64,000 nucleotides of DNA from Moesziomyces globuligerus. Lineage: Eukaryota; Basidiomycota; Ustilaginomycetes; Ustilaginales; Ustilaginaceae. The stretch spans positions 868,001-932,000 of the forward strand of contig JARVLF010000013.1 of the NCBI GenBank assembly GCA_030849465.1, given 5' to 3'. The translations under genes and the position numbers were made by a program. Within the stretch, counting starts at the first letter, position 1. Every line of letters begins with the position of its first letter. The notes below the pieces were generated by a model, which was given only the letters and a program-made list of their open reading frames with translations, was not told the DNA's origin and did no database searches. Positions 33,091 to 43,493 of this stretch are shown here, one piece after another.

Positions 33091-35263
33091 GTGCTCGATG
33101 CGATGAGCACAGGGATGCGGCGCAACGGGGAATCAGGGAGGGTGAGACTGCGCAGAGCTGCGAGTTGTCGATGAGTTTGAGCGGCAGCGAGCTGTGTGTT
33201 GCGCGGGACCGAGAAGGGAGCAAAGTCTAAGATGGATTGTAGGCGACAGATGCAGTTACGAGATGGGACCAAGGACCGAGTGGACGACGAAGGAAGCGAG
33301 GAAGCACGGTCGGGAGTGCATAGATCGAAATGCGAACGATGAGCAGACGAAGACGGAGAAGCGAAGGGGAGAAGGTTGGGTTGTGGTGGCTAGTAGTTCC
33401 GCCACAGCATGGGCGAGTCAAGCGAGGCGCGTGCCGATAGACCGTCGTTGTGGACGTGTGCACGTGTGCGTATGTGGCCTTGGTGGATTGGTGGAGGGTG
33501 CAGACCACGTCGTCGTGTACAGAGAGAGGGTGGACGTGGGGACGGACGCGAGGGGGCCAGAGGTTGGTGAGGGAGGGGGAGAGCAAGTGATGGAAAAAGG
33601 CGGGCGTCGGGTGCAGATCCGATATGGGGATGGGGATGGGGATGGTGGAGAGTCGCTGGTCGAGCGAGTCGAGCGAGTCGAGCGAGGGTCGCGCAGGAGA
33701 GAGAGAGAGGAGCTGCGTGTGTGTATGTCTGTGTGTGTTGGAGCGGATGGATGGGGCGCTCACGTCTTGCTGCGCGGCTCGACTGGCGCAGTGCTGTCGG
33801 TCTGTGGTGGGGGGTTTGACTGGTGGGCGAAAGGTGAATTTAGAGTGGTTGGATGCGTGCCTAAATCGAAAATCGGTGTGCAGCGCAGAGGGCGGGAGGG
33901 CGCCAACGCGGCGTGACAGCGCACACACACACACAGGCAACCCCTCGACCAGGGGTGTCTCCTTCAAGCCCCCAGGGCGAGCGGGGTTGGGCGGCGGCGC
34001 CCACTGCGCTCGCCCGCGCTAAAATGAGACACCAAAAAGGGCGGGCGCACCAAACACCCACCACATGCAGCAGCGGCGACGATGCGCTTGCCCTTGGCTC
34101 TCCCCCCTCTCGTTTGTTTTGCCGTCAGCATCGGTTAGTGTGGCACGGGGCGTCGGACGCATTTTCTTCATTGACATCTGCAGGTGCGGAGCGTGCGCTG
34201 AGCGCTTCGACTCGGAGGAGCCAGCTGCGCCCAAGTTAAAAGCCAACCGCGGGTCAAGGCGCTGATACTCTGAGATTCGGGCAGATCTGCGCTGCTCCCG
34301 TCAGAGCGAGGCGAGGCGAGGTGAGGCGAGGTGAGGGCGCACGAGACATCGACCCCTCTCTTTCGCCCTTTGGGCTCTAAGCGCGCACGCGTGGGTGCCG
34401 CTTGTTTTTGGCTGTAACTTGGCGTGCTGGAGCGCCTCCGAGCAGCCGAGGAAACTCCAGCGACTCGCCAGGGTTCACCCCTCCAAGCCCAAGAGATGGG
34501 CGCTGGAGAAAAGGCGATCAACAAAACAAAGCCTGGAAATTCGGTCGCGTCGGCCATCCTTGCGCCTTGGCTCGCCCCAAATGCTCGCCGCAAATTGGGG
34601 TCGGAAAAATCAACACCTAATCTCGCCATGCCCTCGCAGCCTGCAAGCTAGCAGCGCTCCGCACCGACTAAGGTTGCGCAGAGCGCAGAGCGCAGCGTGC
34701 AGTGCGCAGCAGGTTTGCAACGTTGGACGCACCACTGCTTCCAAGCCGTCGGAACGCCTCCGCGTGCCCCGATGCTCCTAAAGTAATTGCTCCTGTACAG
34801 CAACACAGACGCGTTCAATGTGAAAGCACGCATCCCCTCATCCGCGCTCCGACCTTCGACCCGCGGGAGAGCAAGTCGGCGACACGGCAACTTACGCCCA
34901 CCCAACCGTGTCGCCGTGACCCGCCAACCGCGTGCCGCATGGGACGATCCATCTTCCCGCCCTCCGGGCCGTACCATGGCTCTGGGCGATTCGCATGCAA
35001 GCCACGCTGTCGATCTAGCCAGCGCTCGCTAAATTTCCGCGCATCGCCAGAGATTTCGTGCGCGACCGCTTCTCATCGGCCTCGCTTCCTTCCGATCGGC
35101 TTCGCTTAGCCTCGCGTCCTCACATGCAGCCACACTCGATGCAGACGAGCTGCAGTCCTTGGCTCGATGGGCGAGTCGGGCCGTCCCCGTCAATCGATCC
35201 ACACGACGTCTTTCGCGGTTGCAAGTAGAGTATTCTCTGTAGTGGTAGCAATGCGTGCGCACA
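33063..35263. other. CDC24 upstream region, 2.2 kb, repeat-rich, no gene seen
   Basis: Lies between the CDC24 start and the PEX6 stop, both on the minus strand. Long open frames exist on both strands but are low-complexity (Cys/Val/Gly or Ser/Thr/Pro/His rich) and fit no family. Several short tandem repeats occur: a hexamer GGGGAT array (33626-33643), a 9-mer array (33661-33687), ACs at about 33922-33936, and GGCGAGGTGA-like units (34307-34337). It probably contains a long leader and promoter for CDC24. Confidence 0.5.
33661..33687. repeat. Three tandem copies of a 9-bp unit (CGAGCGAGT)
   Basis: 27 bp made of three 9-mers, the third with one change at the last base. It lies 600 bp upstream of the CDC24 ATG. 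Confidence 0.85.
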
Positions 35264-38200
35264 TCAGATAGCGCGTCCTTTGCCCTTGGCCTCGCGTCGA
35301 GCCTGCACCTCGTCTGCATCCTCACCAGCTCTCCCCACGCCATCCTGCATCTCGGCAGAAGCACCGTCTGCTCCCGTCCCATTGGCGTGCGCACGCGCGG
35401 CCTGAATGGCTGCCAGCAGCTGCTGCTCATCCACCCCGTCCACCGCCTGCGCCCGTCCCGGCTGGGCGTCGCCTTCGCTAGCTTCGGGTTTGGGAGCCGA
35501 GAACTTGGCCTGGACTTCGCGGTAGTGCTGCATCTCCTGCTCGCTCACCGAAGGCGTCAGCTCCTTGAGCGCCAGTTCAAAGTCGCGCCGATTGACGCGC
35601 ACCTCGATCTCCTCGGGCTCGGCCATCTCGGCCAGATAGTACTGCGCCGTGAGAGGATGCGGATGCGTCTTCTTGCCCCCGGTCGCGTTGATCGCCGCGA
35701 TGCGCTCGTCCACCTCGCCCGCCTTGCGCGTCATGGCCTTGAGCATCGCATCCGAACACAGCGCGTAGAAGTCGGCGCCCGTCAGGTTGAAGGGACACTG
35801 CTCCGCGATGCAGCCCAGATCGCCCACATCCGCGTCCAGCTTGAACTTGCGCGTCAGCGCCTGCAGAATGTTGAGCTGCGCAGCGTGCGTCTCCGAGACC
35901 GACAGATACAGCATCCGGTCGAAGCGTCCCGGTCGCAGCAGTGCCGGATCCAGCAGATCGGGCCGATTCGTAGCGCCGATCACAAACACGTCGGTGCCTT
36001 CCGATGAGCCCGCCATGCCGTCCAGCTCGGCCAGAAGCTGCGACACGATCCGGTCCATCACTCCGCCGCTGTCGCCCTGGTTGCCACGCTTCGGAGCCAC
36101 CGAGTCCAGCTCGTCGAAGAAGATCACGCACGGCTTGGCGTCGCGCGCACGCTGGAAGACGCGGCGCACGTTCGCCTCCGACTCGCCAATGTACATGTTG
36201 AGCAGCTCGGGCCCCTTGACCGAGAAGAAGTTGAGCGAACACGACGTCGCCACCGCCTTGGCCAGCAGCGTCTTGCCCGTACCCGGCGGACCATAGAGCA
36301 ATATGCCCGAGCGCTTCTTGAGTCCATCGCTGAACAGCTCCGGATGCTCCAGTGGCAGCTGGATCGTATCGAGGATGTCCGACTTGACCGACGCCAAGCC
36401 GCCCACGTCGTCCCACGTCACGTTCGGGATCTTGGGCGCTCCGATCGACTCCGAGTAGCTCGACCTCGCCTTGTTCAGCGCAGAGTCCACATCCGCTCCC
36501 GTGATGGCCAGCCCCGCAAGCAGCAGATCGCGCTCCGAGACCGAACCCGCCGAGCTCGGCAGCGTCTTGCGCACTCGGTGCACCGACATCAGCCTCGACC
36601 TCGACGCCAGATTCACCAGGTCCGCCGCCACCAGCGCCGCCGTCTGCGTCGCCAGATTCTTCAGGTCAACGTCCGGGCCCAGCACCGTGTCCGCCAGCGT
36701 GAGCTCGAGCATCGCCCGTCGCTCGGCTTCGTTCGGCGCATTGAAGCTCACCTCGTGCTTGAAGCACCCCAGCACACCCGACGGACACTTGTCCGCATCG
36801 CTCGTCGTGCCGAATACCGCCACGGGCTTGCCCTCCGACGCAGTCCACAGCTCCTCGAAGCACTTCTGCAGCGCCGTCGCCAGCGCGGGTTCCTGCCCCG
36901 TCTCTAAAGCCTGGCTCTTGCGCGCCAGCGCCTCAATGTTGCGCAGCAGGAAGATGCACGGAGCACACTCGGCCGCCTTCTGGAAGCGCGCGCGCAGGAT
37001 GCCCTCGGTCCGCACGTCCGTGTCCGACACCACGTCGAAGCAGTCCAGCTCCACCAGCTGCACGCCCGCCGCCTTGGCCACCCAGCGTGCCACCGTACGC
37101 TTTCCGCACCCGCGCGCGCCCTTGAGCAGCACGCTCAAATGCAGCCCAAAGCGTCCGGCTCCCGGCTGCAGCGTCGCCGCCAGCAGCGACGATAGACCGG
37201 CGTACGCACTCGACGCACCCACTAGAGGTGCTACGAGCTTGCCCAGCTCCGTCGAGACTTCGGTCGGAAGACTCGGCGTGTCGCCCACAATGCCGAGCCA
37301 ACGGTCGCAGTCCACCACCCGGCAGTGCTCCACGCCCGTCTGAACCATCTTGGTCACGTTGGGGTCGACGATGCATCCCAACTCGCCCGTCTGCGCGCGC
37401 AGTGCCAGCCCACGCAGCGCTTCGTCCTGCAGCCGCGCCACTGCAGCCTGATCCGGCGCAACGAGTTCGGCGCGGACGTCGGTGACGCGGAAATACACCG
37501 TAGCGGTCCGCGCGGCGTGAGCAGCCGAGGGCAGACGCAAGTCGTGAATGTCGTCGGGCGCCGAGTCGGTCGTAGCGTCCGGATCGGCGTCGCGTGCGAC
37601 GAAGCGCGCCTTGCTGGCCTCGATGGCGACGGCGATGATGTCGCCGCTGCGGCAGATGCGTCGGCGGTCCTCGAAGAACGTGCGCAGCGCCTCGAGGAAC
37701 AGACCCTGGTAGGCGCGGTCGACGCTCAGCGGGCCCGCAACGCGTGCGATCCGCAACGACTCGGCAAAGGGGACCGCCACAGGACACGTACGCACCAGCG
37801 CCGACACGTCCGGCTGCTGCTCCGCCGGCCGCGAGCCGAGCACGCGCAGTATCACGCTGGCCGATACAGTGCTGAATACATCGTCGCCGAGAATGTTCTG
37901 CGCCAGCACGGGCGACATCCACACGGTAGGCGACGCGGCGTCGGAGGCAGGCAATTCCTTGGACGTCAACAGTCGCACGAGCCGCGTGCGCCCAGTGCTG
38001 CCTGCCGCGCTCGCCGCGATCCAATCGCCGTTGAACGCGCCAAGTGCCGCCATGTCGCGCTCGCTGGCCAGCACGACGTTTTCTTCATCGAGGCTGTCAG
38101 CTGCTCCCTTCGTCGTCGCAGCATCAGAAGACGCCGCCTGTGTGTGCCAGTGTGATATGGCGGCAGCTAGCGCAGCCGGGTCCTGCAGCTGCCGCAGCGC

Positions 38201-39133
38201 ACACGACCGAGCTCGGCTCGCCTGAGTCGTAGTGCTCTTGCGGCTTCGTGCGTTCGATGCATCCAGGACGTGTGAGGCTGCGGGCTCGACCGAGATGTCT
38301 AGGTTGGAGAAGTCTTGGAGCACCGTCTGTGCGAGGAAGCGCTCGTCGATCTCAAGGTCCTCGTCGTCTTCGTCATCATCATCGCCGTCCTGGAGCTCAC
38401 CGTCGCTATGGCTCGCATCGTACACGCCATTGGCACCGTCGCTGGGCGCGAACGAGTACGAGTCCTCAGACACGCTGGAAAGCATGGACGCTTCGAGCTG
38501 GTCATTGTCCGCCGCATCCGGATGCAGCGTGAGGAGCACCTCGGTTGCGTCGCCAGCAAAGACGCCTTGAAGCAGCGGCTCAAGCATGACCACGCGCAGC
38601 GGCGCATCAATTCCGGTCAGCTGCGGACGGATGAGCTGGCCCTGACGCAGGATGCGGCGGTCGAGCTGGCGCACCAGCTCATCTTGGTTGGCGACGGTTA
38701 CATCGTACGTCGCGGACGACGTCGCCTGCAGGTAGACGAGCGAGGCATCGAGCAGCGAATGCAGCTCGACGTGCACCCGCCGCGGCTGCTGGCTGCGTGC
38801 GGGGCGAGACGACACGCCGAGCGCCGCGATGATGGTCCTGGAGGCTTGCAGCCACAGTCCTGGCGTGTCCTGCGCGCTCTCGACGGCGTAGACGGTGAGG
38901 GCAGGGATGCCAGCGAGGCGTGGACGGCGTCCCGACGACGAACGCAAGCTCACGGTGATCGCGCCGGAGGGAGAGGCTTTGGAGGAGGAGGCTGCCGGCG
39001 ACTGCGAAGCGGAAGCATTGAGTGTGTTCCAGAGCGCCGGCGAGAGCGCCACGGTCTGGTCCGAGGAGGCATCGTGCTCGTCGACCACAAGGTCGACTTC
39101 GAGCTCGCGCATGGACAGCGTTGGCACCGTCAT
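35264..39133 (-). CDS. PEX6: Peroxisomal AAA+ ATPase PEX6
   Basis: With PEX1 forms the hexamer that pulls ubiquitinated PEX5 from the peroxisomal membrane. It is one exon with 1289 aa from the first ATG; an alternative ATG lies seven codons downstream. The N-terminal half is divergent with an acidic stretch. The D1 module (about 665-800) has a modified P-loop GARGCGKRT, and a Walker B degenerated to FLLRNIE, as is usual for Pex6 D1. The D2 module (about 890-1150) is canonical: GPPGTGKT near 948, FFDELDS near 1003, and the sensor/Arg-finger segment ATNRPDLLDPALLRPGRFDR. The phrase NVTWDDVGGLASVKSDILDTIQ and GDSGGVMDRIVSQLLAELDG distinguish Pex6 from Cdc48 and Pex1. Confidence 0.96.
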   Translation of the reverse strand: MTVPTLSMRELEVDLVVDEHDASSDQTVALSPALWNTLNASASQSPAASSSKASPSGAITVSLRSSSGRRPRLAGIPALTVYAVESAQDTPGLWLQASRTIIAALGVSSRPARSQQPRRVHVELHSLLDASLVYLQATSSATYDVTVANQDELVRQLDRRILRQGQLIRPQLTGIDAPLRVVMLEPLLQGVFAGDATEVLLTLHPDAADNDQLEASMLSSVSEDSYSFAPSDGANGVYDASHSDGELQDGDDDDEDDEDLEIDERFLAQTVLQDFSNLDISVEPAASHVLDASNARSRKSTTTQASRARSCALRQLQDPAALAAAISHWHTQAASSDAATTKGAADSLDEENVVLASERDMAALGAFNGDWIAASAAGSTGRTRLVRLLTSKELPASDAASPTVWMSPVLAQNILGDDVFSTVSASVILRVLGSRPAEQQPDVSALVRTCPVAVPFAESLRIARVAGPLSVDRAYQGLFLEALRTFFEDRRRICRSGDIIAVAIEASKARFVARDADPDATTDSAPDDIHDLRLPSAAHAARTATVYFRVTDVRAELVAPDQAAVARLQDEALRGLALRAQTGELGCIVDPNVTKMVQTGVEHCRVVDCDRWLGIVGDTPSLPTEVSTELGKLVAPLVGASSAYAGLSSLLAATLQPGAGRFGLHLSVLLKGARGCGKRTVARWVAKAAGVQLVELDCFDVVSDTDVRTEGILRARFQKAAECAPCIFLLRNIEALARKSQALETGQEPALATALQKCFEELWTASEGKPVAVFGTTSDADKCPSGVLGCFKHEVSFNAPNEAERRAMLELTLADTVLGPDVDLKNLATQTAALVAADLVNLASRSRLMSVHRVRKTLPSSAGSVSERDLLLAGLAITGADVDSALNKARSSYSESIGAPKIPNVTWDDVGGLASVKSDILDTIQLPLEHPELFSDGLKKRSGILLYGPPGTGKTLLAKAVATSCSLNFFSVKGPELLNMYIGESEANVRRVFQRARDAKPCVIFFDELDSVAPKRGNQGDSGGVMDRIVSQLLAELDGMAGSSEGTDVFVIGATNRPDLLDPALLRPGRFDRMLYLSVSETHAAQLNILQALTRKFKLDADVGDLGCIAEQCPFNLTGADFYALCSDAMLKAMTRKAGEVDERIAAINATGGKKTHPHPLTAQYYLAEMAEPEEIEVRVNRRDFELALKELTPSVSEQEMQHYREVQAKFSAPKPEASEGDAQPGRAQAVDGVDEQQLLAAIQAARAHANGTGADGASAEMQDGVGRAGEDADEVQARREAKGKGRAI

Positions 39134-39694
39134 TGGCGCGAGGGTTGTCCGTGGTCGTATGTTGTTTGCGTGGGTGATGCGGCGAGGAAGGTGATGGGAG
39201 GAAAGCGAGGCCAAGGGGCCAATGCGCTACCGGAAGCATTTAAGGCCGTGCCACCCAATCACGAAGCCGAACCAAAGAGCTGTCAGGGTCGGTCGGTCGG
39301 ACGTGTGGAGAAGGACAAGGTTGAGGCTCGCTTCCCTCGCCTCCTCGCCTCTCAAGTGGCGCGTGAACGGGCACAACCACGCCAACACGCACACTGCTGC
39401 CTCTGCGCCAGTCACAAGTTCCAACCGGGCCGGAAGCACCGGCACACCAAATTCGGCCATTTCCACCGGCCCTTTTTCAGGTATGCTTCTACTTCGCGTC
39501 CTTCACTCGGCCGTCAGGATCGTCGAAAGCTAGCCAGCTGCACGTGACGGGAGCTCAGGCCCGCAGAAATTACAAATGGACGCTTGGACGGCCGCCCAGC
39601 CCGCTCCCACCGTTCAGGGTCTGCAGCTGCGCGCCCTTGCTCCACCTTCCCGCTCGTCTCTTACAGGCTCAAGCGCAGCAAGCTTCGATACATC
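39134..39694. other. Bidirectional promoter region between PEX6 and the HRP1-like gene
   Basis: 561 bp between divergent starts. A C/T-rich stretch precedes the HRP1-like ATG. No additional gene is seen. Confidence 0.5.
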
Positions 39695-42304
39695 ATGGCG
39701 AGCCTCGAGGATACAGACGATCTCTATGCCGATCTCTATGGCGAGGCTGAGGGCGGCGTCGGCGACGCGATTGACCTTGGAGGCGACGACAAGGATCGTG
39801 CCAACGATGAGCAGGACCTCATCGGCTACGAGGACGACGACCCGGCTCGCAAGGGCGCGGGAGACAGCCGCGATGATGGCAAGGACGGCGCAGCAGCGAC
39901 CAGCGCATCGTCCTTCATCCCTCCGGCTTCGTCGACACAGCAGCAGCAGCAGTCCGACGGTGGACTCCAGATCAAGGGTAGCTTCATCCCGCCGCCAGAG
40001 CAGCACCCCTATGCTTCTTCGTCACAGGCACACGGCGATGTTAGAGACCTTACGCCAGCATCGCGCAACGACGGCCCAGGCGCTGCGAACGAGGCGCAGG
40101 GCGGCGCGTACGGGGACGCCAGGAACGGTCACGATGGCGCTGCAGATGCAGACCGCAACGGCAACCGCAACGTACTGCCTCATGAGATGCCAGAGGAGGG
40201 GTGAGTATCATGTTTCTCTGCACTTGCGTTGAGTGCATAGCAGTCGATGCCATTGGCCTGCCGGGCGCAATGGATTTGGCCTACAACGCTGCGTGCAGGC
40301 TGCACCTGATCACGCCCCATCCCGCAGAACAACCGTTGACCACTTGCACTCTTCCGCTCCTTATCCACTCTCCCGCTTCTTATACCCGCACGATCTTTAT
40401 CCTGCTTGCCTGCATCGTCTCGATCTTGTCATCAACACCTCGCTGCCGAACCCTCGTCATTGCTTTCATCGTCTCTTCTTACCTTTATTTTCGTGATCAC
40501 CTTGCTCGCATCCATCACCACTGTCGCTATTCTCGTCACCATCACCGTCACCATCATCGTCATCATCTATCATAATCGTCGCCATTACCGTACTTATCAC
40601 CGTCACCGTCAACGCCACCGTTTCTATCGTCACCGTGGCTCGCAACATATGCACACGCACTCCGTCTTGCTCCATCGCGCACTGCACCAACTGCACATCA
40701 TTGCCTGATGGAATGCCAATCCCGTTGCACATGTGCACCGTCTTGCCATTCGGGCGCCGTCTTGACGCGCCACTGACTCTTCTGCTGTCGTTGCGGCGTG
40801 TCATGAACAGCAAAATGTTTGTCGGAGGTCTCAATTGGGACACCACCGAAGGTAGATATCTCGCTCTCTCACCCGTGCTTTACGGCGTGGTATTGGTCAT
40901 CGCCTTGTTCTTGCTGCTGACTGGAATCCGTTCTTGCTCGTCGCTTGTGCGGTAGACTCGTTGCGGCGCTACTTTTCGCAGTTCGGCGAGGTGGGGCATT
41001 GCACCGTGATGCGCGACAATGCCACGGGCCGCTCGCGCGGCTTTGCCTTCCTCAACTTTGTCGATCCCAAGGCGGTCAACACGGTCATGGTGCGCGAGCA
41101 CTATCTCGATGGCAAAGTCGTAAGTTTCGCCTCTTCTCGCTTCATCTTTGGCCGTCTTTCCCCTCTCTACCGATATACTGACGCTTGGTTGTGGCGGGTT
41201 GGCTAGATCGATCCTAAGCGTGCGATTCCGCGACCGCAGCAGGGCGGACACGTCATGGGTGGTGGAGGTGGTGGTGGTTATTCTGCGGGGATGCCAGCTG
41301 CGAACCAGAAGCTCTTCGTGGGTGGTCTGCCGGCGAGCGTCTCGCCCGAGTCGTTCCGACGCTTCTTTGAGCAGTTTGGCACGCTCGCCGAATGCACGTG
41401 CATGATGGATCGCGAAACCGGCCGACCGCGCGGATTCGGCTTCCTGACCTACGCGGACGACGCCTCGCTCGAGCGAATCCTCAACACGCACCCGATCCTG
41501 TTCGACGGCAAGGAGGTCGACGTCAAGCGCGCCCAGTCCAAGAACGATCCGCAATCGCTGCAGATTCGTCGTCAGCAGCGCCTGGAAAACCCGGACCAGG
41601 GCATGGGTATGGGCATGGGCATGGGTATGGGTGCGGGCGGTCGCATGCAGGGCAGCCGTTTTGCCACGGGCAGCAACAGCTACGCTGGCAACACGGGCGG
41701 TCAGGGATGGGGCATGAACCCGATGATGAACATGATGGGTCAGGGCGGTGGAGGATACGATGCGAACGCGATGGCGCAGATGTACCAGAGCATGGGATGG
41801 AATCCGCAGATGGCGTGGCAGCAGATGATGGCGAGTATGTCGCAAGCCGGCGGCGGCGCGGCGGGCGGGATGGATATGAACGCCATGATGGGTGGGATGG
41901 GCATGATGGGCGGGATGGGTAGCATGAGTCCGCCCAATGTGGGTGGAATGAGCCCAACCATGGCCGCTGGAAGCACGGGCGGGGACGGGCGTGCTTCGAG
42001 CAGTGGACCAGGCGAGGATCGTCACGACCGTTCGGGTCGATATCAGCGCGGCGGCAGCCACAGCGGCTCAGGAGGATCCAGGGCGGGCCTACCGTCCAAG
42101 CCCGCGTACGAAGCTTCGCGCGACGAGCGCGAACGCTCGCCCGTCCGCGGTGGCGGCGGCGGTGGACGCGACGACCGAAACTACCGTCGCGAACGTAGCC
42201 CTCGTCGTGACGACCGTCGAGACGACCGCCGTGATGATCATCGCCGTGACGAACGCCGTGATGATTCGCGCCGCTACGACAACGGACATCGAAACCGATA
42301 CTAG
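39695..42304 (+). CDS. HRP1: HRP1/Nab4-like protein with two RRMs
   Basis: Likely a nuclear shuttling hnRNP of cleavage factor IB type that recognises polyadenylation enhancer elements. Exons are 39695..40200, 40811..40851, 40956..41119 and 41207..42304, giving 602 aa. Residues 1-168 are acidic and disordered. RRM1 starts at about 170 (KMFVGGLNWDTTED, RNP1 RSRGFAFLNF). RRM2 starts at about 262 (KLFVGGLPASVSPE, RNP1 RPRGFGFLTY). The C-terminus has Met-Gly repeats (GMGMGMGMGM), Asn/Met-rich low complexity and an Arg/Asp tail (RRDDRRDDRRDD). Introns are 610, 104 and 87 nt; the second donor is GTAGAT, off consensus. Musashi-type proteins are the alternative, but KMFVGGLNWDTTE and the second RRM fit HRP1 best. 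Confidence 0.88.
40505..40640. repeat. CAC/CAT-rich low-complexity tract in HRP1-like intron 1
   Basis: About 135 bp of degenerate trinucleotide repeats (ATCACC, GTCACC, CATCGT units) inside the 610-nt first intron. It is too degenerate for a simple microsatellite but clearly repetitive, and the reverse strand is GTGATG-rich. Confidence 0.75.
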
Positions 42305-42374
42305 TCCTCTCCTCTGCACAGAGCCATCACGTCTAATGTCATTCCGAAGTTCAGCTGCATTGCGTACGAAGAAT

Positions 42375-43493
42375 CTACTTTGCTTCCGACTTGGCTCGCG
42401 AGAGTTGGAGAGCCTCGTCGATCTGTTTCTCGATCTCGAGGCCGATGAGTACATCGAGCGTCCTGACGAACCACCACCTGCCGCATTCGGCCTCCTCATT
42501 GTCCTCGCGTGCCTCGTCAAAGGCAAAGCCGACATGCTCAGCCACGAGCCTCGCGAGCCTCTCGGCCGCCGCGGCAGTGCCTTTGTCGAGGTCCTTCTGT
42601 TCGATCAGTCCGAACTTGACCGCTGCCTGGAGCGCGCGCTCGTCGGCAAAGGGAAACACCGCCGGCCACTGCACCTGCATCTTGCGCAGGAAGATCGCCA
42701 CACCCCCCGGACCCAAGCCGTTGACCTTTGCGGTGAGCACCTTCTCCACCTGCTTCGCTACCTCCTGCGAATCCCCATCCTTTGCACCTTCCAGTGCCTG
42801 GTCTAGAATCGGCTGGAGCGTGTCGGCGGCATCCTTCTGCTTGGCGTCGCTGCAGAGCTCCTGGATTCCCTCGGCGAGGCTTCCGAGCTGGGTGGCCGTC
42901 TTCTCCTTGTGCTGGGTGCGTGCATCCCAGAGCGCAGCCCTCCTGCCCTCGTTGCCTGCATCGAGCAGATCCTGTGCGGTGCGCAGGTAGTAGGGCTCGT
43001 TGAGCAGCGTGTCGATGGCACGGAGCCCGAGGCGGTGCGAGATGGGCTTGCTGAGCAGCATGGCGCACAGCAGCGTCTGGAAGCCACTCAGGTCCGAGTT
43101 CGGGTAGGACAGATGCCCACCCTCGCTAGCGGACTTGCGTGGATTGGAGTAGGGGGCGGGAGCAGGGCGTGCCGTGTCACCGCCGTCGTTGGCTGTATCC
43201 TGCTCTCCGTGACCCGAGGGGATGTCCGGGTGGGCGAGTGTCCAAGCAGCGTCAGAGTGGAGCCAGGAGAGCGCGTCGCCGTGCGAGGCGAGCTCCGACT
43301 GCTGCGAATCCAGGATCGAGCTCGAGGTCTTGGTGCGCTTCGAGGCGGGAGCCGAGTCGGCCGTATCGCTAGAGGGGTTGCTTCGCTTGTCTCCGTGCTC
43401 GGGCTTGGTGTCCTGCTCGTCGTCTTGCTCTTGCTTGCGCTCGTGCTTGGTGGGCTTGTCGTCCGCAGACGCCTGGCTGCGTGTAGCTACCAT
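42375..43493 (-). CDS. Conserved fungal protein, possible degenerate HhH-GPD fold
   Basis: Single exon, 372 aa from the first ATG (MVATRSQAS). Residues 1-125 are Asp/Ser/Lys-rich and disordered. The rest is helical. A segment near 135-160 reads SDLSGFQTLLCAMLLSKPISHRLG. Later, at about 265-300, there is a helix-hairpin-helix-like NGLGPGGVAIFLRKMQ followed by WPAVFPFADERALQAA. These resemble the fold and hairpin of HhH-GPD DNA glycosylases, but I see no Fe-S cysteine cluster and no clear catalytic Lys/Asp pair. It may therefore be a non-enzymatic relative. The function is unknown. It is convergent with the HRP1-like gene, with 70 bp between stops. Confidence 0.7.
   Translation of the reverse strand: MVATRSQASADDKPTKHERKQEQDDEQDTKPEHGDKRSNPSSDTADSAPASKRTKTSSSILDSQQSELASHGDALSWLHSDAAWTLAHPDIPSGHGEQDTANDGGDTARPAPAPYSNPRKSASEGGHLSYPNSDLSGFQTLLCAMLLSKPISHRLGLRAIDTLLNEPYYLRTAQDLLDAGNEGRRAALWDARTQHKEKTATQLGSLAEGIQELCSDAKQKDAADTLQPILDQALEGAKDGDSQEVAKQVEKVLTAKVNGLGPGGVAIFLRKMQVQWPAVFPFADERALQAAVKFGLIEQKDLDKGTAAAAERLARLVAEHVGFAFDEAREDNEEAECGRWWFVRTLDVLIGLEIEKQIDEALQLSRAKSEAK

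Noticed and set aside
33063..33272. 70-codon 5' extension of CDC24
   Set aside because: It has no ATG; the extension starts only with a TTG and runs through leader repeats. The same reasoning was used for PEX6, DUS4, the FYVE GEF, the coiled-coil gene and the HhH protein.
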